DNA from: JAUHXS01 sp965213575
GTDB lineage: Bacteria > Bacteroidota > Bacteroidia > Chitinophagales > JAUHXS01
Assembly (NCBI GenBank): GCA_965213575.1
Contig: CBDBZN010000019.1
Span: 1-64,000 of the forward strand
DNA length: 64,000 nucleotides
Direction: 5' to 3'
This document shows, one piece after another, positions 9,043 through 18,391 of this stretch. Positions within the stretch are counted from its first letter, which is position 1; every line of letters starts with the position of its first letter. The notes beneath the pieces are model-generated. The model made no database searches and was not told the DNA's origin. It saw only the letters and a program-made list of their open reading frames with translations. Position numbers and translations under genes: made by a program.

Positions 9043-9957
9043 TTAAAAATGCTGAGAAGACTGTATTAACTCCATAATTTTGTTGCCCTGCTCCGACTTA
9101 AACCAGTGAATTTCGTCATCTTTTCGCAACCAGGTCATTTGACGTTTGGCATAGCGGCGAGAATTGCGTTTGATTAGTTCTATCGCTTTATCTAAAGATA
9201 TTTTATGCTCAAAAAAGTCAAAAAGCTCTTGATATCCAACAGTTTGTAATGCATTTAAGTTAGCAAAAGTATGTAATAGTTTCGCCTCTTCCACTAATCC
9301 ATCTTTGACCATTACCTCTACTCTTTGATTGATCCTATTGTATAATTGTTCGCGAGGCCACTCTATACCTATTTTAACAATATTAAAAGACCTATCAACT
9401 TTATAATTCTTTTGAAAAGAAGAAAATGGTTTACCGGAAAATTCCATTACTTCCAACGCTCTTATAATTCTTCTTGAATTATGAATATCAATGGTCTCAT
9501 AATATTCCGGATCCAGCTCTTTAAGTTTTTGCTGAAGTGCAGCTAATCCTTTTTCTTTGAGGCTATTAATGAGTTTTAATCGAACCTCTTTAGGCACATC
9601 CGGATAATCATCTAACCCTTCACAAACAGCCTTAATAAACAGCCCGGACCCTCCAACTAATACAGCTATATTATTAGTTTGATATAGTTTTTCTAAATGC
9701 ACTATAGCATCTCGTTCAAAATCTCCTGCCGAATAATTGTCATGAATAGATAATGAATTGATAAAATAATGTTTAACCTCCGATAATTCTGCCTTCGAAG
9801 GCTTAGCCACACCAATATTGAGTTCTTTATAAAATTGACGTGAGTCGGCAGAAAGAATATCACATTTAAAATACTTAGCTACCTGAATAGCTAAAGCTGT
9901 TTTACCTGAGGCGGTAGGGCCAAGTATACAAATAAGTTGCTTGGTACTATTTTTCAA
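9043..9957 (-). CDS. miaA: tRNA dimethylallyltransferase
   Basis: Transfers a dimethylallyl group from DMAPP to N6 of adenosine-37 in tRNAs reading U-initial codons, giving i6A. Walker A is GPTASGKT at residues 13-20; the substrate block ILSADSRQFYKELNIG (with the conserved DSR), GGSGLFI, and the tRNA-contact region LQTVGYQELF...RYAKRQMTWLR are all present. Length of 304 aa is standard. The only start upstream of the P-loop is a TTG at 9957. MiaE, which acts later in the same pathway, is encoded in the same window but in a different operon. Confidence 0.95.
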   Translation of the reverse strand: MKNSTKQLICILGPTASGKTALAIQVAKYFKCDILSADSRQFYKELNIGVAKPSKAELSEVKHYFINSLSIHDNYSAGDFERDAIVHLEKLYQTNNIAVLVGGSGLFIKAVCEGLDDYPDVPKEVRLKLINSLKEKGLAALQQKLKELDPEYYETIDIHNSRRIIRALEVMEFSGKPFSSFQKNYKVDRSFNIVKIGIEWPREQLYNRINQRVEVMVKDGLVEEAKLLHTFANLNALQTVGYQELFDFFEHKISLDKAIELIKRNSRRYAKRQMTWLRKDDEIHWFKSEQGNKIMELIQSSQHF

Positions 9958-10033
9958 GCGGTAATACTTTAATATGGAATAGGTACATGCAATTTTATAT
10001 TAAGAATTACATGCACCTTTTGGAAATATAAAC

Positions 10034-12269
10034 CTAATTATCATTCATATATTTACCTAGGGCTTCATCATAAGACTTTTTCCAAGAACTTACATCGCCC
10101 CAATCATCACCATTTATTGCAACATTTCCATTAGTCACCTTGCCTATACTATATAAAGGCATCTTATATTCTTTGGCAATATTTTGAAGGTTTTCAATCT
10201 GCTCTTTTTTAACAGAAACTACCACACGGCCCTGAGTTTCACCAAATAGATACGCATCTTTTCTGAGCCCTTTTTGAGTTTTTATTTCAAATCCTAAATT
10301 TTTAGTCATTGCTGATTCGATCAAGGTAATAAACATTCCTCCATCCGAAATATCATGAGCTGAGCTGATAGTTTTACTTTTTATTAGTTCTTTTAAGATA
10401 TTTTGAAGTAAAAGTTCTTCATCTAAATTAAAATGTGGTACAGGAGAATGTTTTACCTTATGATAATGGATCAGATATTGAGAAGAGGAAATATCTTCAC
10501 GAGTCTCTCCCAATATAAATATTTCATCTCCTTCATTTTTAAAATGTAAGGTCATTTTATCATGAATATCCTCTAACACACCGACCATACCAATCGTAGG
10601 AGTAGGCATTACAGGGCCTTCATCGCTTGATTGGTTATAAAAGCTCACATTACCTCCTGTCACCGGAGTTTCAAATTTTTCACAAGCTTTTTTCATGCCC
10701 TCAATAGCTCCTTGAAATTGCCAATATACTTCCGGGTTATATGGATTGCCAAAATTTAGGCAATTGGTAATCGCAGAGGGCACTCCCCCACTGCATATTA
10801 TGTTACGAGCAGCTTCTGCTACAGCAATAGCGGTACCTTCAACCGGGTTGGCATAAACAAAATAAGGATTGCAATCAACCGTTATCGCCAATGCTTTATT
10901 TGTATCAAGGATCCTCACTGTAGCCGCATCAGCAGGCTCATTAGTGGAAGTATTGTTAACCTGTACCATTGAATCATATTGTTCGTATATCCACTTTTTA
11001 GAAGTAATATTAGGATGGGCAATTAATTGTTGAGCAACTTCTTTCAAATTATCAGGCTCTATGATTTTATTTATATCATAAGATAAAATTTCTCTTATAT
11101 ACGCCGGTTCTTTCACTTCCCTTTTGTATGCCGGTGTATCTCCTCCTAAGGCCAAATTTTTCGGAGCTATTTGGGCAACCAATTCTCCATTCATATAATA
11201 TTCTAACATCTCCTTTTCTACTACTTCACCTATAATAGCACAGTTTAAATCCCATTTTTCAAAGATATCTTCTATCGTTTTTTCTTTACCTTTTTTAACC
11301 ACTACCAGCATTCTCTCTTGAGATTCTGAAAGTAAAATTTCAAAAGGCTTCATTCCCGCTTGTCTGGTAGGTACTTTATCTAAATAGATTTTCATGCCAT
11401 GTTCGCCTTTTTCACACATCTCTGAAGTAGAACAAGTGATCCCCGCAGCTCCCATATCTTGCATGCCTACTACTACACCGGCATCAATCGCTTCCAGTGT
11501 AGCTTCTAATAAAAGTTTTTCCTGAAAAGGATCACCTACTTGTACAGAAGGCAAGTCATCAGCAGAGTTTTCTGTAATGTCACCCGAAGCAAAAGTAGCT
11601 CCATGGATGCCGTCTTTTCCGGTAGCAGAGCCGACAATATATACCGGATTGCCCACTCCTTCAGCAGTGGCCGAGATTGTTTTACCATTTTTTACAATAC
11701 CCACCGACATAGCATTTACTAACGGATTGACATGATAAGATTCATCAAAATAAACTTCTCCACCAACAGTTGGCACACCAAAAGAATTGCCGTAATCTCC
11801 TATGCCTCTTACTACTCCTCTCACTAACCATTTTGTTTTTTCGTGCTTAATATTGCCAAATCTTAAGGAATTTAAAGCTGCAATAGGCCTTGCGCCCATC
11901 GTAAAAATATCTCGATGAATACCGCCCACACCGGTAGCAGCTCCTTGATAAGGCTCAATAGCAGATGGGTGATTGTGTGATTCAATTTTAAAAGCACAAG
12001 CCAAATTATCACCAATATTAACTAATCCTGCATTCTCTTCACCTGCTTTAGCTAAAATATGAGCACCATCTTTAGGTAAAGTTTTAAAGCAGATTGATAG
12101 AATTTTTATAAGAGCAATGCTCTGACCACATTACTGAAAACATACTTAGCTCTGTATAATTAGGCGTACGCCCCAGTAGCTCCTTGATCTTCTCTAATTC
12201 ATCAGGGATCAATCCTAATTGGCCTGCCAACTCTTCATTTATTTCCGGCTCCTGTACAGCTGTGTTCAT
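10034..12269 (-). CDS. purL: Phosphoribosylformylglycinamidine synthase subunit PurL, interrupted by +1 shift
   Basis: FGAM synthase large subunit of the small-type PurL (about 740 aa), ATP-dependent conversion of FGAR to FGAM in purine synthesis, partner of PurS and PurQ. The first 61 residues (12269-12087) end at SEHCSYKNSINLL followed by TAA; the next frame continues KTLPKDGAHILAKAGEENAG into ACAFKIESHNHPSAIEPYQG, the conserved ATP/substrate region, so the full protein is rebuilt by a +1 shift at CTT TAA (12084-12089). The total span is 745 codons plus one base. Both halves are well conserved with no other lesion. Either a sequencing error, a real mutation, or +1 recoding of the prfB kind. 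Confidence 0.88.
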
Positions 12270-12377
12270 GCTATTGATTTATTTGAAAGCAAAAATAAGG
12301 ATTAATTATCATTATCTTTAGGCGAGGCAATCAACATATAAACGCTTAGTTAACAATTTAAGAATCACTGATACCGA

Positions 12378-13662
12378 TTGGATCTTGTAGATGGATTACT
12401 GATTTTACTTTATAGTAGTTGCTTTATATTTATTATAAACAAAGCACCTATATTTCGATCAACTGATTTACCTGTGAATCAGTTAACTATTTTTTATCTG
12501 TTAAAAGTAATAGGTGGCATTGCTTACATATACATTCACCAGCACTACTATAATGGTGGAGACACTTGGTTATATTTTCATGATACTGAAACAATCGCTT
12601 CTTCTCTAGCCGAATCTCCGTTTTATTATTTATTTTTCACATTTGGGCCCAATGCCTTAGATACGCCTCCTGCTTTTGCTATTCCTTATATCCAAGAAAT
12701 GGGTTTTTGGTATGATACGGCAGCATATTCCGTCATTCGATTAAATGCTGTTTTATATTTATTTACCCTAGGACATTTTTATGCCTATGCCTCTTTTACG
12801 GCTTTTATTTCTTTTACAGGATTATTTTTTATTTATAAGGCTTTTTCTATTTCTCTTACTTATTCCCTTCCCAAAATGATAGGCTATGCGGTATTTTTAT
12901 TTCCTTCAACATTGTATTGGACTTCCGGAGCTCATAAAGAAGTAATAATAATTCTCGCATTGGGTATTTTAATATATTATTCCTCAAAAATAACACTTCA
13001 ACAATATTCTTTTAAAGATATCATCTGGATATTACTTTCAGTTGCTTTAATTGGATGTATTCGATTCTATTTACTATTAATATTATTTGTCCCATGGATG
13101 TCTTACTATTTAGTTGCAATAAAAAAAACACCCTAAAAGAATTTATTTAGTTTCATTATTAACAGTAAGTATCGGCATAGTTGTTTTACACTTTTTCTTA
13201 CCGGAATATTCCCCTCTGAAGTTACTTGTAAATAAACAACAACAATTTTTAGTATTAAAAGGAAATTCTACTGTTGAATTAAGGCGATTTGGTTCTTCCA
13301 TACCAAACTTAATAAAAACCATACCTGACGCTGTTAATAATGTTTTTGTAAAACCCTATCCTACTCAGTTAAATACTACTTTTAAAATAATATATGGCTT
13401 AGAAAATTATTTTATCATATCCTTGATTGTTTACGTCATATTACTATGCGGAAAAAACCTAGCTATGAATAATAAGTTCTTTGATATTCCAAATATCATC
13501 ATGTTTATGCTGACTTTTTCAATTTTAACGCTAATTATCATCGGATTAGTAGTGCCTAATCTTGGAGCTATTGCACGATATAAATCCATTACAACTCCTT
13601 TCCTATTACCTTGTTTAATTCTTCTAATCTTATATAAAAATCCTAAGGTCGAAAATAAATAA
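12378..13662 (+). CDS. Polytopic membrane protein, interrupted by +1 shift in an A8 run
   Basis: Unrecognised multi-pass inner-membrane protein of about 428 aa. It reads from a TTG at 12378 to a stop at 13134, then continues in the next frame (HPKRIYLVSLLTV...) to 13662. The break coincides with a run of eight A (13121-13128); seven would restore one frame. Hydrophobic segments occur throughout and the central motif SGAHKE after a PSTLYW segment recalls the serine-glycine-lysine loop of O-antigen polymerase and glycosyltransferase-like membrane proteins, but I cannot assign a family. Divergent from purL and followed by the glutamine synthetase gene. Could be a pseudogene or an intact gene with a homopolymer error. 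Confidence 0.6.
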
Positions 13663-13797
13663 ATATATTATAATTATTTATTTATGATTTATTCTTCCTA
13701 TGCTTCTGTTAGTATCATGCTATATTTGAATAATAATAAACATTATTTTAAGAATGAGAAACAATTGTTCATTATTTTCATAAATTTTCAGAAAAAA

Positions 13798-13828
13798 TTG
13801 ACTTATTTCAAAAATGCCTATACCTTTG
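13798..13828 (+). promoter_or_regulatory. Candidate Bacteroidota-type promoter for glutamine synthetase
   Basis: TACCTTTG at 13821-13828 matches the -7 consensus TAnnTTTG, and a TTG at 13798-13800 lies about 20 bp upstream in the -33 position. The start codon follows 29 bp downstream. Assigned by motif only. Confidence 0.5.
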
Positions 13829-13856
13829 TAGCATTATTAATCAATGATAAATAAAA

Positions 13857-16052
13857 ATGATCAACGTAAGATTTAATTCCCTTGATATTGTATCTAAAAG
13901 AGAAACGGCAAAGATTGAAAGGCCTTCTAAAAAGATTTCTGAATATTATGGCTCTCATGTTTTTAATGATGTTTGCATGCGAGAATATCTTTCAGAGGAA
14001 GCATATTTAAGTGTCATGAGCGCCATAGAAGCAGGCACTAAAATAGACCGTGAAATAGCAGATCAAGTTGCTTCTTCAATGAAAGCATGGGCAGTAAGCA
14101 AGGGAGCTACTCATTTTACACACTGGTTTCAACCCCTCACCGGAGCTACTGCAGAAAAACATGACTCTTTTTTCACCCCTACATCAGGCGGGAAAGGCAT
14201 AGAAAACTTCAACGGCGCAAAATTAGTACAGCAAGAACCTGATGCTTCCAGCTTCCCTAGTGGAGGGATCAGGAATACTTTTGAAGCCAGGGGATATACT
14301 GCGTGGGACCCATCTTCTCCGGCATTTGTTATGGAAATTGGCGCCGGCAAAACTTTATGTATTCCAACCATTTTTGTTTCCTACACAGGCGAAGCACTGG
14401 ATTATAAAGCACCTCTCTTAAAATCGATCAACGAATTAGAAAAGGCTGCCGTTCCGGTATGTCAGTATTTTGATAAAAATGTTAAAAAAGTCACGCCAAC
14501 CTTAGGATGGGAACAAGAATACTTTTTAATCGATGCAGCGCTGTATGATGCTCGGCCGGATTTAGTATTGGCTGGCAGGACTGTTTTTGGACAAATTGGT
14601 GCAAAAGGCCAGCAGTTAGAAGATCATTATTTTGGATCTATTCCGGAAAGAGCCTATGCCTATATGCTTGATTTGGAAACCGAATGCCACAAGTTAGGCA
14701 TTCCGGTAAGCACCCGCCATAATGAGGTAGCACCTAGCCAATATGAATGTGCACCGATGTTTGAGGAAATGAACCTAGCAGTAGATCACAACCAATTATT
14801 AATGGATTTAATGGATCGTATTGCCAGAAGACATCATTTAAGAGTATTGCTCCATGAGAAGCCATATGCCAATATTAATGGATCAGGAAAACACAATAAC
14901 TGGTCGATGAGTACAGATACCGGTAAAAATCTTTTATCGCCTGGTAGGACCCCTAAAACCAATCTTCAATTTTTAACTTTTTTTGTAAATACGATCAAAG
15001 CAGTTAATGAAAATGAAGAATTATTAAGATCAAGCTTTGCTTCTGCCGGAAACGACCACCGCTTAGGTGCAAATGAAGCACCGCCTGCTATTATTTCTGT
15101 TTTTATCGGATCTCATTTGTCAAATGTATTAAATGCTATTGAAGAAAAAGTATCTGATAAAAACTTCAGCGAACAAGATAAGCTTGACTTAAAATTGGAT
15201 ATCCATAAAAACATACCATATTTATTGCTGGATAATACCGATCGAAACAGGACTTCTCCATTTGCTTTTACTGGCAATAAATTTGAAGTACGGGCAGTAG
15301 GGTCAAACGCTAACTGTTCGCAACCGATGATTGTCTTAAATACCATAGTGGCTAATCAACTAAAGCAGTTTAAAAAAGATGTAGATGCTATTATTAAAGA
15401 AGGAGAGAAAAAAGATGCAGCCGTTTTGAAAGTAATCCGGGAATACATCATAGCTTCTAAAAGAATCATTTTCGAAAAAGACGGATATAGTAAAGAATGG
15501 GAAGAGGAAGCTAAAAAGAGAGGTTTATCAAACAATAAAACCACGCCTGCTGCCTTAAAAGCCATGATTGCAGAGAGGTCAATTAATCTTTTCAAAGAAA
15601 ATAATATTTTCACAGAAATAGAATTAAAAGCTCGGCATGAAATTCTATTAGAACAATATATTAAAGAAGTCCAAATAGAATCAAGAGTAATGGGAGAACT
15701 TGTTATCAATCACGTTTTACCTGCGGCCATCAATTACCAGAACAAACTGGTTGAAAATGTGACCGGTTTAAAATCAGCAGGCATTGAAGGTGATGGGCTC
15801 AAAGCTCAACAAGACATTTTAAATAATGTATCGGATCATATTTACAAAGCTAAAACCGCGGTAGACAGCATGATAGAGGAACGTAAAAAAGCCAATACTA
15901 TAACAAATGGAGATAAAAAAGCTGCCACGTATTGTGACAAGGTAAAACCATATTTTAACACTATTCGATACTCCGTCGAAAAGTTGGAATTTTATGTAGA
16001 TAACCAATTGTGGCCTCTACCAAAGTACAGAGAAATGCTATTTTTGAGATAA
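13857..16052 (+). CDS. glnN: Glutamine synthetase type III
   Basis: ATP-dependent ligation of ammonia to glutamate by the large GSIII form typical of Bacteroidota and cyanobacteria. At 731 aa it has the family length. Seen: N-terminal GSIII-specific region (THFTHWFQPLTGATAEKHD), the catalytic glutamate-rich beta barrel (TLGWEQEYFLID), the HNEVAPSQYE block, NGSGKHNNWSM (ATP/glutamate binding) and NRTSPFAFTGNKFEVRAVGS, followed by a long helical C-terminal extension. ATG start. It has its own candidate promoter and a good terminator, so is probably monocistronic and under nitrogen control. Confidence 0.95.
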   Translation: MINVRFNSLDIVSKRETAKIERPSKKISEYYGSHVFNDVCMREYLSEEAYLSVMSAIEAGTKIDREIADQVASSMKAWAVSKGATHFTHWFQPLTGATAEKHDSFFTPTSGGKGIENFNGAKLVQQEPDASSFPSGGIRNTFEARGYTAWDPSSPAFVMEIGAGKTLCIPTIFVSYTGEALDYKAPLLKSINELEKAAVPVCQYFDKNVKKVTPTLGWEQEYFLIDAALYDARPDLVLAGRTVFGQIGAKGQQLEDHYFGSIPERAYAYMLDLETECHKLGIPVSTRHNEVAPSQYECAPMFEEMNLAVDHNQLLMDLMDRIARRHHLRVLLHEKPYANINGSGKHNNWSMSTDTGKNLLSPGRTPKTNLQFLTFFVNTIKAVNENEELLRSSFASAGNDHRLGANEAPPAIISVFIGSHLSNVLNAIEEKVSDKNFSEQDKLDLKLDIHKNIPYLLLDNTDRNRTSPFAFTGNKFEVRAVGSNANCSQPMIVLNTIVANQLKQFKKDVDAIIKEGEKKDAAVLKVIREYIIASKRIIFEKDGYSKEWEEEAKKRGLSNNKTTPAALKAMIAERSINLFKENNIFTEIELKARHEILLEQYIKEVQIESRVMGELVINHVLPAAINYQNKLVENVTGLKSAGIEGDGLKAQQDILNNVSDHIYKAKTAVDSMIEERKKANTITNGDKKAATYCDKVKPYFNTIRYSVEKLEFYVDNQLWPLPKYREMLFLR

Positions 16053-16068
16053 TTGAAAGTATCTAATT

Positions 16069-16107
16069 AACAACACCTGCTAATTATTATTTGACAGGTG
16101 TTGTTTT
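16069..16107 (+). terminator. Rho-independent terminator of glnN
   Basis: An 11-bp perfect stem AACAACACCTG / CAGGTGTTGTT with a 15-nt loop is followed by a TTTT tail, 17 bp after the glutamine synthetase stop. Confidence 0.75.
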
Positions 16108-16201
16108 ATAATAGAGGAATCTTTTTTCCGGTGTAATCCAAGTAGAGTGAAGCATATATTCAATTTCTTTCTATGAGCAGAGGTTATATAGATAGTAAAT
16201 A

Positions 16202-16741
16202 TTACTCTCCATACTCCTGATTACTATAGGCCGGACTTGTAGGAGGTATAATTTTAATATAAGGATGTTTTGCTACTAAATGACAGCTATTACATCCATT
16301 CATCATAATAATATAACTTTCACCAAAGGCATCTAAGCTGTTAGATTCAATGGCTATTTTCAGTTCATCCATTCCCGGATCTGCCATTACTTTTGACAAA
16401 TTACTTAAGTTTTGGCCATTTTCAATAACATTCGCCTCCTGTAGTTCTTCAAAAGCCTCATCCATTTCATGATGATAAAAATTTGCCAATTTCCAGTTTT
16501 CCGACTTTCCGGCAAACCATAATTTATTAAAATAGCGTTGCAATTTATTCATTACATCTGCTACTTCAAAAAGCTCCTCAGGCTCATCTATTTCTTCCTG
16601 ATGATCAGTTATTTTTATATGTGCCTGAGTGTTTTTAAATGACAATATTTCTTTTTCTAATTCACTGATCTGTATGGCCATATAAATCATACAAACAGTA
16701 AGAATGATAATAAAAATCCAATATATATGAGTTTTATTCAT
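16202..16741 (-). CDS. Membrane-anchored single-heme (CNSCH) protein
   Basis: 179-aa protein with an uncleaved N-terminal anchor (residues 6-24), a short coiled coil, and a periplasmic helical domain ending in NGCNSCHLVAKHPYIKIIPP, one c-type heme attachment motif. A histidine following a few residues later, or an upstream methionine (MMNG), could be the distal ligand. The helical pattern before the heme (WKLANFYHHEMDEAFEEL) resembles c-prime type four-helix cytochromes, but the identity is inferred. The gene is divergent from the ferredoxin reductase-ferredoxin operon. Likely an electron carrier or heme-based sensor at the periplasmic face; partner unknown. Confidence 0.65.
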   Translation of the reverse strand: MNKTHIYWIFIIILTVCMIYMAIQISELEKEILSFKNTQAHIKITDHQEEIDEPEELFEVADVMNKLQRYFNKLWFAGKSENWKLANFYHHEMDEAFEELQEANVIENGQNLSNLSKVMADPGMDELKIAIESNSLDAFGESYIIMMNGCNSCHLVAKHPYIKIIPPTSPAYSNQEYGE

Positions 16742-16766
16742 AGCTTTCTTTTTGGTACGAAACCAT

Positions 16767-16774
16767 TATCTTTG
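16767..16774 (+). promoter_or_regulatory. Candidate -7 element for ferredoxin reductase operon
   Basis: TATCTTTG matches TAnnTTTG, 42 bp upstream of the reductase ATG. No convincing -33 element was found at the usual spacing. Confidence 0.4.
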
Positions 16775-16816
16775 TCAAACATTTAATCCATCAAAGATAA
16801 GAGATAAGTAGAAATA

Positions 16817-17818
16817 ATGATCGAGACAGATATTATAATTATCGGTGCCGGCCCATGCGGATTATTTACTGTTTTTGAAGCCGGTTTAATAAAATTACGA
16901 TGCCATTTAATAGATACTTTACCGTTGGCTGGAGGCCAATGTGCGGAGATATATCCGAAAAAGCCTATCTATGATATTCCCGGTTATCCTGAAATCCTTG
17001 CTGGCGAACTAGTCAATAATCTTATGGAGCAGATAGCTCCTTTTAATCCCGGTTTTACCTTAGGCGAAAGAGCGGAGAGTATTGAAAAAGTGAATGGAAA
17101 GTTTATTGTTACAACTAATAAAGGCACTATGCATACGGCTCCTGTAATAGCTATCGCCGGTGGTTTAGGATGTTTTGAACCTAGAAAACCACCTATTCAT
17201 AACATTTTAGATTTTGAAGATAAAGGCGTAGAATATATCATTAAAGATCCTGATTTGTATAAAGATAAACGCCTGGTGATTGCCGGTGGTGGTGATTCTG
17301 CGTTAGATTGGGCTATTTTCCTTTCTGATATAGCTCAAGAAGTTTCTCTTGTACATAGAAGAACAGATTTTAGAGGTGCTTTAGATTCTGTAGAAAAGGT
17401 ACATCATCTAGTAGATGAAGGAAAGATTCATCTTTTTACAAATTCTGAAGTTATTGGCATAAAAGGTGATAATCAACTTAGCTCGGTTGTTATTCATCAC
17501 AAAACGGAGGGTGAAGTCATTAAGGAGACAGATCATTTTATTCCTTTATTTGGGCTTTCGCCGAAACTTGGCCCTATTGCAGAATGGGGCTTAAACATCG
17601 ATAAGAATGCCATTGAGGTAGATACTTTTGATTATAGCACTAATATTCCCGGCATTTATGCTATTGGTGATGTAAATACTTATCCGGGAAAACTGAAACT
17701 AATCCTTTGTGGATTTCATGAAGCTACATTAATGGTACAATCAGCTTTTAAAAAGGTTTATCCCGATAAAAAAGTTCAATTTAAATATACTACCGTTAAC
17801 GGGGTACAAGGTTTTTAA
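16817..17818 (+). CDS. Ferredoxin--NADP reductase (thioredoxin reductase-like type)
   Basis: FAD-dependent ferredoxin:NADP+ oxidoreductase of the YumC/TrxR-like class. Seen: FAD-binding IIGAGPCGLF at residues 8-17, the GGQCAEIYPKKPIYDIPGYP block, NADPH-binding IAGGGDSALDWA around residue 155, and IPGIYAIGDVNTYPGK near the C-terminus. No CxxC active site lies between the two nucleotide domains, which excludes thioredoxin reductase. Length 333 aa is normal. The stop lies two bases before the ferredoxin ATG, so the two are co-translated and almost certainly partners. Confidence 0.92.
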   Translation: MIETDIIIIGAGPCGLFTVFEAGLIKLRCHLIDTLPLAGGQCAEIYPKKPIYDIPGYPEILAGELVNNLMEQIAPFNPGFTLGERAESIEKVNGKFIVTTNKGTMHTAPVIAIAGGLGCFEPRKPPIHNILDFEDKGVEYIIKDPDLYKDKRLVIAGGGDSALDWAIFLSDIAQEVSLVHRRTDFRGALDSVEKVHHLVDEGKIHLFTNSEVIGIKGDNQLSSVVIHHKTEGEVIKETDHFIPLFGLSPKLGPIAEWGLNIDKNAIEVDTFDYSTNIPGIYAIGDVNTYPGKLKLILCGFHEATLMVQSAFKKVYPDKKVQFKYTTVNGVQGF

Positions 17819-17820
17819 TT

Positions 17821-18144
17821 ATGGAAGATGTAATTATTACTGTTATTGACCGAGCCGATCAAGAACATTTTTTAACAGCGCCTACTGATATGGGCATGAA
17901 CTTAATGGAAGTCTGTAAAGGCAATAACCTTCCGGTAGATGGCACTTGTGGAGGCATGGCACTTTGCTCTACTTGCCATGTATATGTGGAAAGCACTCAT
18001 TCACTCCCTGAAATGTCAGAAGACGAAGAAAATATGCTCGACCAAGCGTTTTTTGTAAAAGATAATAGCCGTTTAGGCTGTCAGGTTCCAATTACGGAGC
18101 AGTTAGAAGGATTGGTTGTCAGGCTGGCTGCTGCGGGACAATGA
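17821..18144 (+). CDS. [2Fe-2S] ferredoxin, adrenodoxin type
   Basis: Soluble 107-aa electron carrier. The four cluster ligands are C43, C49, C52 and C87 in the pattern C-x5-C-x2-C-x34-C, which is the vertebrate/Isc-type arrangement and not the plant type. GTCGGMALCSTCHVYVE and LGCQVP match the family. It directly follows its probable reductase with a 2-bp gap. Candidate recipients are Fe-S cluster assembly, a hydroxylase or a P450-like enzyme; none is encoded beside it, although the O2-dependent MiaE elsewhere in the window would need an electron source. Confidence 0.9.
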   Translation: MEDVIITVIDRADQEHFLTAPTDMGMNLMEVCKGNNLPVDGTCGGMALCSTCHVYVESTHSLPEMSEDEENMLDQAFFVKDNSRLGCQVPITEQLEGLVVRLAAAGQ

Positions 18145-18257
18145 TTTACGTAAATATTACGATATTCTATTAATAGAAAGTGCATTATTCCCCATTTAAG
18201 GGAATAAATTCATCAATAATCTTAAATATAGGATACTTTATATATTTTGAAATTGAT

Positions 18258-18295
18258 TTAAGCTATATCTATTAAATTAAGCTATATCTATTAAA
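18258..18295. repeat. 19-bp perfect tandem duplication
   Basis: TTAAGCTATATCTATTAAA occurs twice head to tail (18258-18276 and 18277-18295) in the 247-bp gap between the ferredoxin and the spondin lipoprotein. A short hairpin (TTATTCCC / GGGAATAA, 18185-18207) lies just upstream and may end ferredoxin transcription. Nothing else is evident in this gap. Confidence 0.7.
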
Positions 18296-18391
18296 TGCTA
18301 TTTCAATTGTTTGTAAGAACCAAATTCTATGGTATGGTTATGGCTTTAATAAACCGAATTATATAGTATTAACTAACAAAAACAATATAAT

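Noticed and set aside
16817..17818. Thioredoxin reductase identity
   Set aside because: There is no CxxC redox centre between the FAD and NADPH motifs, and a ferredoxin gene follows at 2 bp.
18145..18210. Short hairpins after the ferredoxin gene as a riboswitch or small RNA
   Set aside because: The stems are only 5-8 bp, AT-rich and without conserved motifs; at most a weak terminator.
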